From positions 62,001-126,000 of the forward strand of contig JBMNQB010000002.1 of assembly GCA_050943915.1 (NCBI GenBank): a stretch of 64,000 bases of DNA, in the 5' to 3' direction. Position numbers and translations under genes: made by a program. Every line of letters starts with the position of its first letter. The stretch's first letter is position 1. Positions 32,475-41,267 of this stretch are shown one piece after another. This DNA comes from Lawsonibacter sp050943915. Its GTDB lineage: Bacteria > Bacillota > Clostridia > Oscillospirales > Oscillospiraceae. The notes below the pieces were generated by a model. It saw only the letters and a list, made by a program, of their open reading frames with translations. It did not search any database and was not told the origin of the DNA.

Positions 32475-34235
32475 TTGGCCATTCCGGACCGTTTTTTGGA
32501 CGAGCTGATCGCCCGCACCGACATTGTGGACCTGGTCTCGGAGTCAGTCCGGCTGACGAAAAAGGGCCGAAATTACTGGGGCCTTTGCCCCTTTCACAGT
32601 GAAAAGACCCCCTCCTTCTCTGTGTCGGCCGACAAGCAGATCTATAAATGCTTCGGCTGCGGCAAGGGGGGCGGGGCCATCAACTTTGTGATGGAGCTGG
32701 ACAACCTCCCCTTTCGGGACGCGGTGGCTGTTTTGGCCAAGCGGGCCGGGCTAGAGGTGCCGGACAGCGGCTATTCCGCCGGGGCCAAGGAGCGCCGGGA
32801 GAAGCTGCTGGCCATCAACAAACAGGCCGCCCGCACCTTTCATCAGTGGCTGTATGCCCCGGAGGGAGCGGAGGGACTGGCCTATTTGCAGCGGCGCGGC
32901 CTGTCCCGCCGGACCCTCACCAGCTTCGGCCTGGGCTTTGCCCCCAACCGGTGGGATGCCCTGATCCAGGCGCTGGGACAGCAGGGCTATGACAAACGGG
33001 ACCTGCTGGACGCCGGTCTGGCGGTGAGCAATCAGGACGGCCGGATCTATGACCGCTTCCGGAACCGGGTCATGTTCCCCATCATCGACATCCGGGGCGA
33101 GGTCATCGGCTTCGGCGGCCGGGTGATGGACGACTCCACCCCCAAGTACCTCAACTCCCCGGACACCCCCGTGTACAACAAGAGCCGCAACGTGTTCGCC
33201 CTGAACATCGCCAAAAAGTCCAAGGCGGGCCGGGTCATCCTGACCGAGGGATATATGGATACCATCTCCCTCCATCAGGCGGGCTTTGACAGCGCGGTGG
33301 CCTCTCTTGGCACCTCCCTGACCCCGGAGCACGCCCAGCTGCTCTCCCGCTACTTCCCCGAGGCCATCATCGCCTACGACGGGGACGGAGCCGGCGTCTC
33401 GGCGGCCCAGCGTGCCATTCCTCTGCTGGAGCGTGCCGGAATGAAGGTGCGTGTCCTGCGGGTAACAGGGGCCAAGGATCCGGATGAGTTCATCAAGCAG
33501 TTCGGACGGGACGCCTTTCTCCGTCTGCTGGACCAGAGCGAGAACCAGGTGGACTACCGCCTGGAGCAGATCCGGAAAAAATACGACCTGAGCGACGACA
33601 GCCAAAAGGTGGGCTTTCTTCAGGAGGCCGCCCAGCTCCTCTCCTCTCTGCCCAGCGCAGTGGAGCGGGAGATCTATGGGAGGCACGCCGCTGAGACGGC
33701 GGGGGTCTCCCCGGAGGCAGTGGCCCAGGAGGTCAAGAAGGCCTTCCAGCGCCGCCTGAGAAAGGAACAGAAGCAGCAGGAGCGCCGGGACCTCACTCCG
33801 GCCATCCAGCTTCAGCCTAAGTCCCGCGGTCTGCGGTATGAAAACATCCGCTCCGCCCGGGCGGAGGAGGGCGTGCTCCGGCTGCTGCTGCTGGACCCCT
33901 CCCTCTGCCGGGAGCTGCACCAGCTGAGGCCGGAGGAGTTCTCCTCCCCCCTGCTGGGCAAGGCGTACGCCCTGCTGCTCCGGCGGGCGGAGGAGGGCCT
34001 GTCCACCCAGCTGTCCCTGCTGGCGGGCGAGCTCACCGGCGAGGAGATGGATCACCTGACTCAGGTGGCCAGTTCCCCGGAATCTATGGCCAACAGCCGC
34101 CAATCCCTGGCTGATTACATAGCCGTGATCCGCGCAGAAGCCATCAAGCGGAGCGGCGCCAGCGAGAATGACCTTCTCCTGGCCGCACAGCGCAGTAATT
34201 TGGAAAAGAAAGCATATATGGAGGAGAAACCATGA
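32475..34235 (+). CDS. dnaG: DNA primase
   Basis: A 586-residue primase. The CHC2 zinc-binding residues are Cys38, His41, Cys59 and Cys62. The TOPRIM catalytic core has ILTEGYMDTISL near residue 255 and AYDGDGAG near 300; the C-terminal DnaB-interaction domain is divergent. It synthesises RNA primers at the fork. The TTG start lies seven bases after AAGGAGG; an in-frame ATG at 32430 lies within the repeat and lacks a ribosome binding site. The stop overlaps the rpoD ATG (ATGA), implying coupled translation. Confidence 0.96.
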   Translation: MAIPDRFLDELIARTDIVDLVSESVRLTKKGRNYWGLCPFHSEKTPSFSVSADKQIYKCFGCGKGGGAINFVMELDNLPFRDAVAVLAKRAGLEVPDSGYSAGAKERREKLLAINKQAARTFHQWLYAPEGAEGLAYLQRRGLSRRTLTSFGLGFAPNRWDALIQALGQQGYDKRDLLDAGLAVSNQDGRIYDRFRNRVMFPIIDIRGEVIGFGGRVMDDSTPKYLNSPDTPVYNKSRNVFALNIAKKSKAGRVILTEGYMDTISLHQAGFDSAVASLGTSLTPEHAQLLSRYFPEAIIAYDGDGAGVSAAQRAIPLLERAGMKVRVLRVTGAKDPDEFIKQFGRDAFLRLLDQSENQVDYRLEQIRKKYDLSDDSQKVGFLQEAAQLLSSLPSAVEREIYGRHAAETAGVSPEAVAQEVKKAFQRRLRKEQKQQERRDLTPAIQLQPKSRGLRYENIRSARAEEGVLRLLLLDPSLCRELHQLRPEEFSSPLLGKAYALLLRRAEEGLSTQLSLLAGELTGEEMDHLTQVASSPESMANSRQSLADYIAVIRAEAIKRSGASENDLLLAAQRSNLEKKAYMEEKP

Positions 34236-35587
34236 GTACCAAAAAGAAAGAAAATCCCGCCCTGATCGAGACCCAGCACAATGGCGTGACCATGATCCTG
34301 GAGAAAAAGTCCAATGGGAACAAGGCCCCCACTCCGGAGATGCAGGCCCGCATGGAGGCCGGCAAGGTGGAGATCATGAAGGTGGTAGAGGGCGTCCCCG
34401 GCGCAGAAAAGCTGGGAGAGCTGATCGAGCGGGGCAAGAAGAAGGGAAACCTCTCCTCCACCGAGCTGATGGACGTACTGGAGGACATGGATCTGGAGTC
34501 CGATCAGATGGACAAGATCTATGACACCCTGGAGAATTTGGGCATCGACACTGTGGGCGAGGACTATATCCCCGACCTCCCCGACGACGCGGATCCCCCC
34601 CTGGAGGCCATGGAGGAGATCAACGAGGAGGAGATGGTGGACCCCAACTCCATGGTGGACGCCTTCGGCACCGACGACCCGGTGCGGATGTATCTGAAGG
34701 AGATCGGCAAGGTCAACCTGCTGTCCTCTGAGGAGGAGATCGAGCTGGCCCAGGCTATGGACGCGGGCAACGCCGCCAAGTCCCAGCTGGAGGAGCTGGA
34801 GGCCGCCGGTGAGGAGATCCCCGATGAAGTCCGTACTGAGCTCAACCGGGCCATCAAGAAGGGCGAGCGGGCCAAGCAGCGCCTGGCCGAGGCCAACCTG
34901 CGCCTGGTGGTGTCCATCGCCAAGCGGTATGTGGGCCGCGGGATGCAGTTTTTGGATCTGATCCAGGAGGGTAACCTGGGCCTGATCAAGGCGGTGGAGA
35001 AGTTCGACTACACCAAGGGCTATAAGTTCTCCACCTATGCCACCTGGTGGATCCGCCAGGCCATCACCCGGGCCATCGCCGACCAGGCCCGTACCATCCG
35101 CATCCCCGTCCACATGGTGGAGACCATCAACAAGGTCATCCGCGTCTCCCGCCAGCTGCTCCAGGAGCTGGGCCACGATCCCTCCCCTGAGGAGATCGCC
35201 GAGGAGATGTCCATGCCTGTGGAGCGCGTGCGGGAGATCCTGAAGATCGCCCAGGAGCCCGTCTCCCTGGAGACCCCCATCGGTGAGGAGGAGGACAGCC
35301 ATCTGGGCGACTTCATCCCCGACGAGGACGCCAGCGAGCCCGCGGAGGCCGCCTCCTTCACCCTGCTGAAGGAGCAGCTGGTGGAGGTCCTCTCCACCCT
35401 CACCCCCCGGGAGGAGAAGGTGCTGAAGCTGCGCTTCGGCATTGAGGACGGCCGCACCCGCACTCTGGAGGAGGTAGGCAAGGAGTTCAATGTCACCCGG
35501 GAGCGCATCCGCCAGATCGAGGCCAAGGCCCTCAGAAAGCTGCGCCATCCATCCCGCTCCAAGAAGCTGAAGGATTTCCTGAACTAA
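34232..35587 (+). CDS. rpoD: Primary sigma factor RpoD (SigA)
   Basis: A 451-residue housekeeping sigma-70. Region 1.1 is in the acidic N-terminal 130 residues; DPVRMYLKEIGKVNLLS is region 1.2, NLRLVVSIAKRYVGRGM to WWIRQAITRAI regions 2.1-2.4 (about 220-280), and VTRERIRQIEAKALRKLRHP region 4.2. It directs RNA polymerase to promoters of the kind noted in this window. GGAGGAG is five bases before the ATG, which overlaps the dnaG stop. The last 13 codons are partly duplicated 201 bases downstream. Confidence 0.97.
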   Translation: MSTKKKENPALIETQHNGVTMILEKKSNGNKAPTPEMQARMEAGKVEIMKVVEGVPGAEKLGELIERGKKKGNLSSTELMDVLEDMDLESDQMDKIYDTLENLGIDTVGEDYIPDLPDDADPPLEAMEEINEEEMVDPNSMVDAFGTDDPVRMYLKEIGKVNLLSSEEEIELAQAMDAGNAAKSQLEELEAAGEEIPDEVRTELNRAIKKGERAKQRLAEANLRLVVSIAKRYVGRGMQFLDLIQEGNLGLIKAVEKFDYTKGYKFSTYATWWIRQAITRAIADQARTIRIPVHMVETINKVIRVSRQLLQELGHDPSPEEIAEEMSMPVERVREILKIAQEPVSLETPIGEEEDSHLGDFIPDEDASEPAEAASFTLLKEQLVEVLSTLTPREEKVLKLRFGIEDGRTRTLEEVGKEFNVTRERIRQIEAKALRKLRHPSRSKKLKDFLN

Positions 35588-35784
35588 GTTCCTCTCCAAA
35601 GTGTTTCCGTATCTGGGGCGCAGCTTTCGGGGCCCCCGCGCGAGCCCAGCACAGCGGGTCGCGTGGGGAGAGCCGGAACTGCGGAATGAGGGAGCTTTCG
35701 CCAAGAGGCGGAAGCGACAGATATGGAGCCTGTGACGGCGGCGTGCCACCCTTCCCGCTCCAAAAAGCTGAAGGATTTCCTGAA
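35544..35784 (+). repeat. rpoD 3'-end duplication with hairpin-rich insert
   Basis: The 40 bases 35544-35583 (codons for HPSRSKKLKDFLN) recur at 35745-35784 with three mismatches. The 161 bases between hold several hairpins, the clearest being GCTTTCGCC-AAGA-GGCGGAAGC near 35693-35714. No gene is visible in this gap. Confidence 0.9.
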
Positions 35785-35800
35785 TGGAAGCAACGCAAAA

Positions 35801-35836
35801 GCGGCAGACCCACACGGGTCTGCCGCTCTGATTTTT
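35801..35836. terminator. Terminator between rpoD and the DUF4317 gene
   Basis: GCGGCAGACCC pairs with GGGTCTGCCGC, loop ACAC (35801-35826), followed by TCTGATTTTT on the plus strand. On the minus strand it is followed by TTTTGCG, so it can also end the converging DUF4317 transcript. Confidence 0.88.
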
Positions 35837-35849
35837 CTCAGGCTGCCTG

Positions 35850-36983
35850 CTATTCTGTGATCTGAACGGGGACGCCGTTGACCTCCACGCCCTCCTCCAC
35901 CCGGACCAGGATGTACTTGACGCCGTTGATGATCCGGGTCTGGACCAGGTCTGACCGGTCCGGATCTACCTTGATGGTCACATCCGCCGTCTTGATCTCC
36001 ACACGCCTGGGGTCCACCAGATTCCGGGGGCTGAGCTGGGCGTCCGCCCCGAAGCTCTGGTCGTATTTCTCCTCAAAGGCCTGGATGTGCTCCTGGGAGA
36101 CGCCGTTGGCCGCCAGGGCCTGGCGGACCTCCCCCTTCCCGATGACCAGGGGTTCCGCCTCATGGCTCTCCTTGTGGTCCTCCATCAGGCCGCACAGCTG
36201 GTCGTGGACCGCCTGGACCACCTGGAGGCAGCACTCCTCCTCCAGCGACTCCTCCAGCACCGTGTGAAAGGCCGCCTGCTGCTCGTCTGCGGGCATAGGG
36301 GCCTCAGTGCCGAATACCACCTCCACCACAGCGCTCTGAACGTCCTCTGTACGCTTGGTGTAGTAGAGGGCGTTGTACAGGTTGGCGGCACGGTCGTCGA
36401 AGGCCGGGAACAGAAAACCCAGCTCCGGCGGGGCCACCACCCAGTCCGCTGTCCGGTTGTGGAACTCATTCTGCTGGACATAGTAGCTCAGGGCCGGCTT
36501 GGTCAGCTTCACCGGACACACACTGCACAGGATGTAGGAGAACACCTCCGAGGATGCGTCGTCCTGCTTGTCCCCGTCCTGGGAGCGGTAGGGCACGTCA
36601 TAGGCGTCATGGACCAGCAGGATCATGTAATTCCCTTCCAAAGTCACCGAGGAAATGACCTTCTGGAAAAATGCCTGGACCACCTCCTCGTCCCCCAGCT
36701 CTGAGCTGCGCAGGGCCATCAGCAGCTTGTGCTCCTCCCCGTGGACCACCTGCTGCGTGGCGAAGGTAATGTCCAGCAGGTTTTTGCCCAGCGTCCCGGA
36801 CAGGGTGCGCTTCAGCAGGCCCAGGATCTTCTCATTCTCCTCCTGGGTCATCACGCCCAGCGGCTGGTCAAACTGGGACACGATCTCCCGGTTCTCATTC
36901 ACATAGCAGCCCCGCACATGGGAGATGCCGCTCCGGTCCTGCCGGAAGCGGCGGCGGAGCTCCGCGACTTCTTTTTCGTTCAT
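35850..36983 (-). CDS. DUF4317 family protein
   Basis: A 377-residue cytoplasmic protein matching DUF4317, a Clostridia-centred family of unknown function. Recognised segments are MNEKEVAELRRRF, RTLSGTLGKNLL, HDAYDVPYRSQDG, SYILCSVCPVKL and ADWVVAPPELGFLFPAFDDR. The C-terminal 80 residues (DVTIKVDPDRSDLVQTRIING) form a small beta-rich domain. AAAGGA lies six bases before the ATG. It stands alone between terminators; nothing in the context shows its role. Confidence 0.88.
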   Translation of the reverse strand: MNEKEVAELRRRFRQDRSGISHVRGCYVNENREIVSQFDQPLGVMTQEENEKILGLLKRTLSGTLGKNLLDITFATQQVVHGEEHKLLMALRSSELGDEEVVQAFFQKVISSVTLEGNYMILLVHDAYDVPYRSQDGDKQDDASSEVFSYILCSVCPVKLTKPALSYYVQQNEFHNRTADWVVAPPELGFLFPAFDDRAANLYNALYYTKRTEDVQSAVVEVVFGTEAPMPADEQQAAFHTVLEESLEEECCLQVVQAVHDQLCGLMEDHKESHEAEPLVIGKGEVRQALAANGVSQEHIQAFEEKYDQSFGADAQLSPRNLVDPRRVEIKTADVTIKVDPDRSDLVQTRIINGVKYILVRVEEGVEVNGVPVQITE

Positions 36984-37103
36984 AGCGGTTCCTTTCTCTG
37001 GCTCGCTCCGGCGCTCCGGAGCTGTGTATTGCAGACATGATTATAGCACAGATGTTCCCGCTTGACAAAGCTTTCCGGTCGAAACACTGTTTCTCTCCTG
37101 CGC

Positions 37104-37544
37104 TCAAGACTCCACGCGGATCATATCCCGGTAGTCGGACACCGTCACATCCGCCAGAGAGGACGCCTCAGCCGGGTGGCCCGGGCCCACCAGCACCACC
37201 TGGAACCCGGCAGACTTGGCCGCCCGCAGCGCCGCCTCCCGGGCGGTGAAGATCACGGTGGCCCGCCGGGCGGTGCGCAGACGCCGCACCGCCTTCTCGT
37301 ACAGCTCCGGATCCAGAGGGGGCCTCCCCTGCTCCGCCGCCGAGAGCAGGCCGCGGAAGTAAGTCCAGAGGCCGGACTGCTCCAGAGCGGTCCGCACCGG
37401 GGATGCCGCGCCGTCACAGATCAGGTACATCCAGACGTCCTCTATCTTCATCAGGGACAAAAATTCCTTCACCCCGGGCAGCGGTACACCGGCGGTATCC
37501 AGAAGGGCCTCTGTTCCATCAAACACCGCGCCTTGCAGACGCAT
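37104..37544 (-). CDS. HAD-like protein with altered nucleophile motif
   Basis: A 146-residue protein with a HAD-type layout. Where a HAD phosphatase has FDLDGTLLDT it reads FDGTEALLDT (residues 8-17), lacking two residues so that the second Asp of DxD is replaced by Thr. Later motifs are weak: LICDGA at motif II, no clear conserved Lys, and VTVSDYRDM at the end in place of GDSxxD. It may be inactive or regulatory. Its ATG overlaps the stop of the histidinol phosphatase gene (TGATG), so the two are translationally coupled. Confidence 0.75.
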   Translation of the reverse strand: MRLQGAVFDGTEALLDTAGVPLPGVKEFLSLMKIEDVWMYLICDGAASPVRTALEQSGLWTYFRGLLSAAEQGRPPLDPELYEKAVRRLRTARRATVIFTAREAALRAAKSAGFQVVLVGPGHPAEASSLADVTVSDYRDMIRVES

Positions 37545-38374
37545 CAGACAACACTTCCTTCCTCATCGAGACCCACCGGACGCAGACCGTCCTGGGTCCA
37601 CAGGTTGACGTGGGTAAAGCCCGCCGCCCGCACCAGCTCCACTGCTTCCGGAAAGCCGTGGCACAGGTGGGAGGTGTGGTGGGAATCGGAGTTCAGGATG
37701 ATCTCCCCGCCAAACTCCCGCAGGGCGCGCAGAAGTTTTTTCCCAGGATAGGGAGCGGTCCGGTATCCCCGGGCCATGGCCCCGGTATTGATCTCAAACG
37801 CCGTACCGGAGCGGACCAGGTGCTCCATAACCTCCAGCGCCCGCCGGAGGTACCGGGGACTCTCCTCATCAAAGGCGGGGGCCCGCTCGTTGAATTTGGT
37901 CACCAGGTCAAAGTGCCCGATCCAGTCGCATCCCGTCCGCTCCGGCAGGAGGGCCACCTGGTCGTAGTATGCGTCGGTATAGCGGTACCAATCCCCGCCG
38001 AAGAGCTCCTCCACGCACTTCCGCGCAGTCTCCGGGCTCTCGTCCACGGCGAAATACCGGCCGTCCCCGCCGCAGATGGAATGAACCGAGCCGATGGCAT
38101 AGTCCAGGCCCTCCGGCCGCTCCCCCAGCAGGTCCAGCTCCAGCCCCACAAAGACCTCCATCTCCCCCGCGTATTGCACCTGGAGCGCCCGGGCCCGGGC
38201 CAGATACTCTGGGATCTTCTCCCGGGGAATGCAGTAGTCCTCCTCCAGAGGGCAGTAGCTGTGTCCAGAGAAGCCGAAGTGGGTCAGCCCCGCCGCCCGG
38301 GCGGCGGCGGCCATCTCCTCCAGGGAGCTCTTCCCGTCGTCCAGAGTGGAGTGGGTGTGAAAATCTCCGCGCAT
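37544..38374 (-). CDS. Histidinol-phosphatase, PHP type
   Basis: A 276-residue PHP-domain phosphatase of the HisJ/HisK type that removes phosphate from histidinol phosphate. Metal-binding motifs in order are DFHTHST (4-10), GFSGHS, GLELDL, GSVHSI, GHFDLVTKF and NSDSHH. HisB in this window is monofunctional, so this enzyme fills that step. AAGGAG is eight bases before the ATG. It follows hisE after 121 bases that include a terminator, so its expression may depend on read-through or its own promoter. Confidence 0.93.
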   Translation of the reverse strand: MRGDFHTHSTLDDGKSSLEEMAAAARAAGLTHFGFSGHSYCPLEEDYCIPREKIPEYLARARALQVQYAGEMEVFVGLELDLLGERPEGLDYAIGSVHSICGGDGRYFAVDESPETARKCVEELFGGDWYRYTDAYYDQVALLPERTGCDWIGHFDLVTKFNERAPAFDEESPRYLRRALEVMEHLVRSGTAFEINTGAMARGYRTAPYPGKKLLRALREFGGEIILNSDSHHTSHLCHGFPEAVELVRAAGFTHVNLWTQDGLRPVGLDEEGSVV

Positions 38375-38439
38375 CTGTCTCTCTCCTTTTCGCCGGATGG
38401 GCGCATCCGCGCCCGCCGCCGGTCTTTTGCTCTATTTTA

Positions 38440-38475
38440 ACGGAAAACTGCGGCGGAGGCAACCCCCGCCGCAGT
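38440..38475 (-). terminator. Terminator after hisE
   Basis: ACTGCGGCGG pairs with CCGCCGCAGT across a loop of about nine bases (38447-38475), followed by TTTTCC on the minus strand. It separates the main his operon from the histidinol-phosphatase gene. Confidence 0.8.
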
Positions 38476-38495
38476 CTGCATTCTCTTTGGCCCCG

Positions 38496-38828
38496 TCATG
38501 CCTGGTCAGAGGCCATCTTTTCCTGCTTGACCTTGTGGTCAATGACGTGCCGGCCGGCCAACTCCTCCCGGACCTCCTCCAGGGAGATGCCCGCCTGGAC
38601 CATCAGCACCATCACATGGTAGGCCAGGTCGGCGATCTCATACACCGTCTCCCTGTGGTCCTGGGCCTTGGCGGCGATGATGACCTCAGTACACTCCTCC
38701 CCCACCTTTTTCAGGATCTTGTCCAACCCCTTTTCAAACAGGTAGGTGGTATAAGAGCCCTCGGGCCGCTGATCCCTGCGCTCCTCCAGCAGGCGGTACA
38801 GGCCCTCATAGCTGAACTGCTCCTCCAT
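38496..38828 (-). CDS. hisE: Phosphoribosyl-ATP diphosphatase
   Basis: A 110-residue MazG-like pyrophosphohydrolase for the second step of histidine synthesis. GSYTTYLFEKGLDKILKKVG, EECTEVIIAAK and ETVYEIADLAYHVMVLM are the HisE signature helices carrying the acidic metal ligands. It is separate from HisI, as in most Firmicutes of this type; the hisI stop is one base upstream. Last gene before the his terminator. Confidence 0.95.
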   Translation of the reverse strand: MEEQFSYEGLYRLLEERRDQRPEGSYTTYLFEKGLDKILKKVGEECTEVIIAAKAQDHRETVYEIADLAYHVMVLMVQAGISLEEVREELAGRHVIDHKVKQEKMASDQA

Positions 38829-38829
38829 C

Positions 38830-39165
38830 TTACATATCTCCTCTCAGATCGATCAAATTCCCGTCGAAGCAGGAGTCGGTCCCCAGATGGCAGGCCGGAC
38901 CGTCCTTCTTCACCTTTACCAGCAGGGCGTCACGGTCACAGTCCGCCCGCAGCTCCACGATATGCTGGTAATTTCCGCTGGTCTCCCCTTTGAGCCACAG
39001 CTCTTGTCTGGACCGGGACCAGAAGCAGGTCAGTCCCCGCTCCAGCGAGATGCTGAGCGACTCCCGGTTCATATAGGCCAGGGTGAGCACCTTCCCCGTC
39101 TCCGCGTCCTGGACGATGGCGGGGATGAGGCCCCGGTCGTCAAATTTCAAGGTATCCAGATCCAT
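38830..39165 (-). CDS. hisI: Phosphoribosyl-AMP cyclohydrolase
   Basis: A 111-residue zinc enzyme opening the purine ring of PR-AMP. AYMNRESLSISLERGLTCFWSRSRQELW and GETSGNYQHIVELRADCDRDALL are conserved, and CHLGTDSCF carries the other zinc cysteines. The ATG at 39165 overlaps the hisF stop (TGATG); the open frame upstream of it is the antisense-free extension through hisF and is not expected to be translated. Followed by hisE after one base. Confidence 0.95.
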   Translation of the reverse strand: MDLDTLKFDDRGLIPAIVQDAETGKVLTLAYMNRESLSISLERGLTCFWSRSRQELWLKGETSGNYQHIVELRADCDRDALLVKVKKDGPACHLGTDSCFDGNLIDLRGDM

Positions 39166-39923
39166 CACAGCCGCACCAGCACCCCTTTCCTGTCCAGCTC
39201 CCGCTTCAGATCCGGGATGGCCACCGTCCCGAAGTGGAAGATGCTGGCCGCCAGTCCGGCGGAGACGTCGGGCACAGACCGGAAGAGATCCACAAAATCC
39301 CCGATCCCGCCTGCACCCCCCGATGCGATGACGGGGACACGCACCAGACGGCACACCGCCTGGAGCAGTTCCAGATCAAAGCCGCCCTTGACGCCGTCGG
39401 TATCGATGGAGTTGACCACCACCTCGCCGGCCCCCCGGTCCACCCCCTGGCGGATCCACTCCAGAGCATCCAGTCCGGTGTCCACCCGGCCGCCGCCCCG
39501 GAACACATGGAACTGCCCGTCCACCCGCTTGACGTCCACGGACAGCACCACACACTGGTCGCCGTAGCGCTTGGCCGCCTGGTCGATCAGCTCCGGAGTC
39601 TGGATAGCCCCGGAATTGACCGAGACCTTGTCCGCCCCGCAGGACAGCACCCGTTCAAAGTCCTCCAGGCGGCTGATCCCGCCCCCCACGGTCAAGGGGA
39701 TGAAGATGCTGGCGGCCACATCCGTCAGAATATCGGTGAACAGCTTCCGCCCCTCCACAGAGGCGGTGATGTCGTAAAAGACCAGCTCGTCGGCCCCGGA
39801 CCGGGAGTAGTAGTCCGCCAGACGTACCGGGTCAGAGACGTCCTGGACATCCAGGAAGTTGACCCCCTTCACCACCCGTCCGTTTCTCACATCCAGACAG
39901 GGGATGATCCGTTTGGTCACCAT
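39165..39923 (-). CDS. hisF: Imidazole glycerol phosphate synthase, cyclase subunit
   Basis: A 252-residue TIM barrel that uses ammonia from HisH to make IGP and AICAR. The catalytic aspartates are in PCLDVRNGRVVKG (Asp11) and NSIDTDGVKGGFD (near 176); TVGGGISRLED is a phosphate-binding loop. Three bases after hisA and overlapping hisI. Its partner HisH is encoded two genes upstream. Confidence 0.97.
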   Translation of the reverse strand: MVTKRIIPCLDVRNGRVVKGVNFLDVQDVSDPVRLADYYSRSGADELVFYDITASVEGRKLFTDILTDVAASIFIPLTVGGGISRLEDFERVLSCGADKVSVNSGAIQTPELIDQAAKRYGDQCVVLSVDVKRVDGQFHVFRGGGRVDTGLDALEWIRQGVDRGAGEVVVNSIDTDGVKGGFDLELLQAVCRLVRVPVIASGGAGGIGDFVDLFRSVPDVSAGLAASIFHFGTVAIPDLKRELDRKGVLVRL

Positions 39924-39926
39924 CTC

Positions 39927-40640
39927 TCACTCCACCTCCCTCAAAGCCCGGCGCAGCTCCAGCGCCCCGGTGTACAGAGCTTTGCCCAGGATTGCGCCGT
40001 ACAGACCGATCTCTTTCAGATGCTGTAAATCTTCTATGCTTGACACACCGCCTGAGGCGATGAGATCCAGGTCGAACTGCCGGGACAGCCCCTGGTACAG
40101 TGCCACGTTGGTTCCCCCCAGCATCCCGTCCCGGGAGACGTCGGTGCAGATCACCGTCCGCACCCCCAGGGCGCACAGCCGGGCAAAGAACTGCTCCGCC
40201 GGCTCGGGGGCGGTCTCCTTCCAGCCCCGGATGGCGATGGCCCCATCCTTCAGATCCACGCCCACGGCCGCCTGGGCCCCAAAGCGGCGGACCGCCGCCT
40301 CCAGAAACTCCGGGTCGGTGACGGCCTGGGTCCCCAGGATCACCCGCTCCACCCCTGCATCCAGGTACCGGGCGATGGTGTCCAGGCTGCGGATCCCGCC
40401 GCCGATCTCCACCTTCAGCCCGGTGGACCGGCAGATCTGCCGGATCACCTCAAAATTGGGGGTGCCTCCGTCCCGGGCCCCCTCCAGGTCCACCGTATGG
40501 AGCCAGGCGGCCCCCGCCGCCTGGAACTCGGCGGCCTGGGCCGCCGGGTCGTCCCGGTAGACCGTCATATTCCCATAGTCCCCCCGGGTCAGGCGGACCA
40601 CCTTGCCCTCATACAGGTCGATGGCGGGCAGTAAGATCAT
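39927..40640 (-). CDS. hisA: Phosphoribosylformimino-AICAR ribotide isomerase
   Basis: A 237-residue TIM barrel paralogous to HisF. The catalytic residues are expected in LPAIDLYEGKVVRLTRGDY (Asp8) and CTDVSRDGML (near 130). VEIGGGIRSLD and LIASGGVSSIEDL are the phosphate loops. It lies six bases after hisH and three before hisF. Confidence 0.97.
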   Translation of the reverse strand: MILLPAIDLYEGKVVRLTRGDYGNMTVYRDDPAAQAAEFQAAGAAWLHTVDLEGARDGGTPNFEVIRQICRSTGLKVEIGGGIRSLDTIARYLDAGVERVILGTQAVTDPEFLEAAVRRFGAQAAVGVDLKDGAIAIRGWKETAPEPAEQFFARLCALGVRTVICTDVSRDGMLGGTNVALYQGLSRQFDLDLIASGGVSSIEDLQHLKEIGLYGAILGKALYTGALELRRALREVE

Positions 40641-40646
40641 GGTCGA

Positions 40647-41267
40647 TCACTCCAATTCACAAAATGCCTTCAGGATCGCCAGGCCGGCGGCCCCGCTTTT
40701 CTCCGGATGGAACTGGGTCCCATACACATTGCCGTTCTGCACCGCTGCGGTCAGCTCCGCACCGTACTCCGTGGTGGCAGTGCATTGTCCTTTACAGTCA
40801 AAGCCCGCGAAGGAATGGACGAAGTAGACGTGGGTCCCCTCCTCCAGGGCCCGGAAGATGGGGCTGCGGGGCCGCTCCCCGGGAAAGTGCAGGGCGTTCC
40901 AGCCCATGTGGGGGATCGCCAGGCCGCTGGGGAGCACCGTCCCGATGTCCCGCACCTGGCCGGAGATCAGCCCCAGCCCCTGGTGCTCCCCGTACTCAAA
41001 GGAGGTCTCAAACAGCAGCTGCATCCCCAGGCAGATGCCCAGCAGCGGCTTTCCCGCCGCCGCCTGCCGGAGGACCGCCCGGTCCATTCCGGTGCTCCGC
41101 AGCTTTTCTACCGCGTCGCCGAAGGCCCCCACCCCCGGCAGAAGGATGTGATCCGCCCGGTCCAGCTCCTCCTGGTCCCGGGTGACCACCGCCTCCTGTC
41201 CGATGGCGGACAGAGAGCTTTTCAGCGAAAAAAGGTTTCCTACTCCATAGTCGATCACCGCGATCAC
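40647..41267 (-). CDS. hisH: Imidazole glycerol phosphate synthase, glutaminase subunit
   Basis: A 206-residue class I glutamine amidotransferase. The nucleophile Cys is in LGICLGMQLLF (about residue 80) and the His-Glu pair in QFHPEKSG (about 186). It supplies ammonia through the HisF barrel. Its ATG overlaps the hisD stop by four bases (ATGA), so translation is coupled. Confidence 0.96.
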   Translation of the reverse strand: MIAVIDYGVGNLFSLKSSLSAIGQEAVVTRDQEELDRADHILLPGVGAFGDAVEKLRSTGMDRAVLRQAAAGKPLLGICLGMQLLFETSFEYGEHQGLGLISGQVRDIGTVLPSGLAIPHMGWNALHFPGERPRSPIFRALEEGTHVYFVHSFAGFDCKGQCTATTEYGAELTAAVQNGNVYGTQFHPEKSGAAGLAILKAFCELE

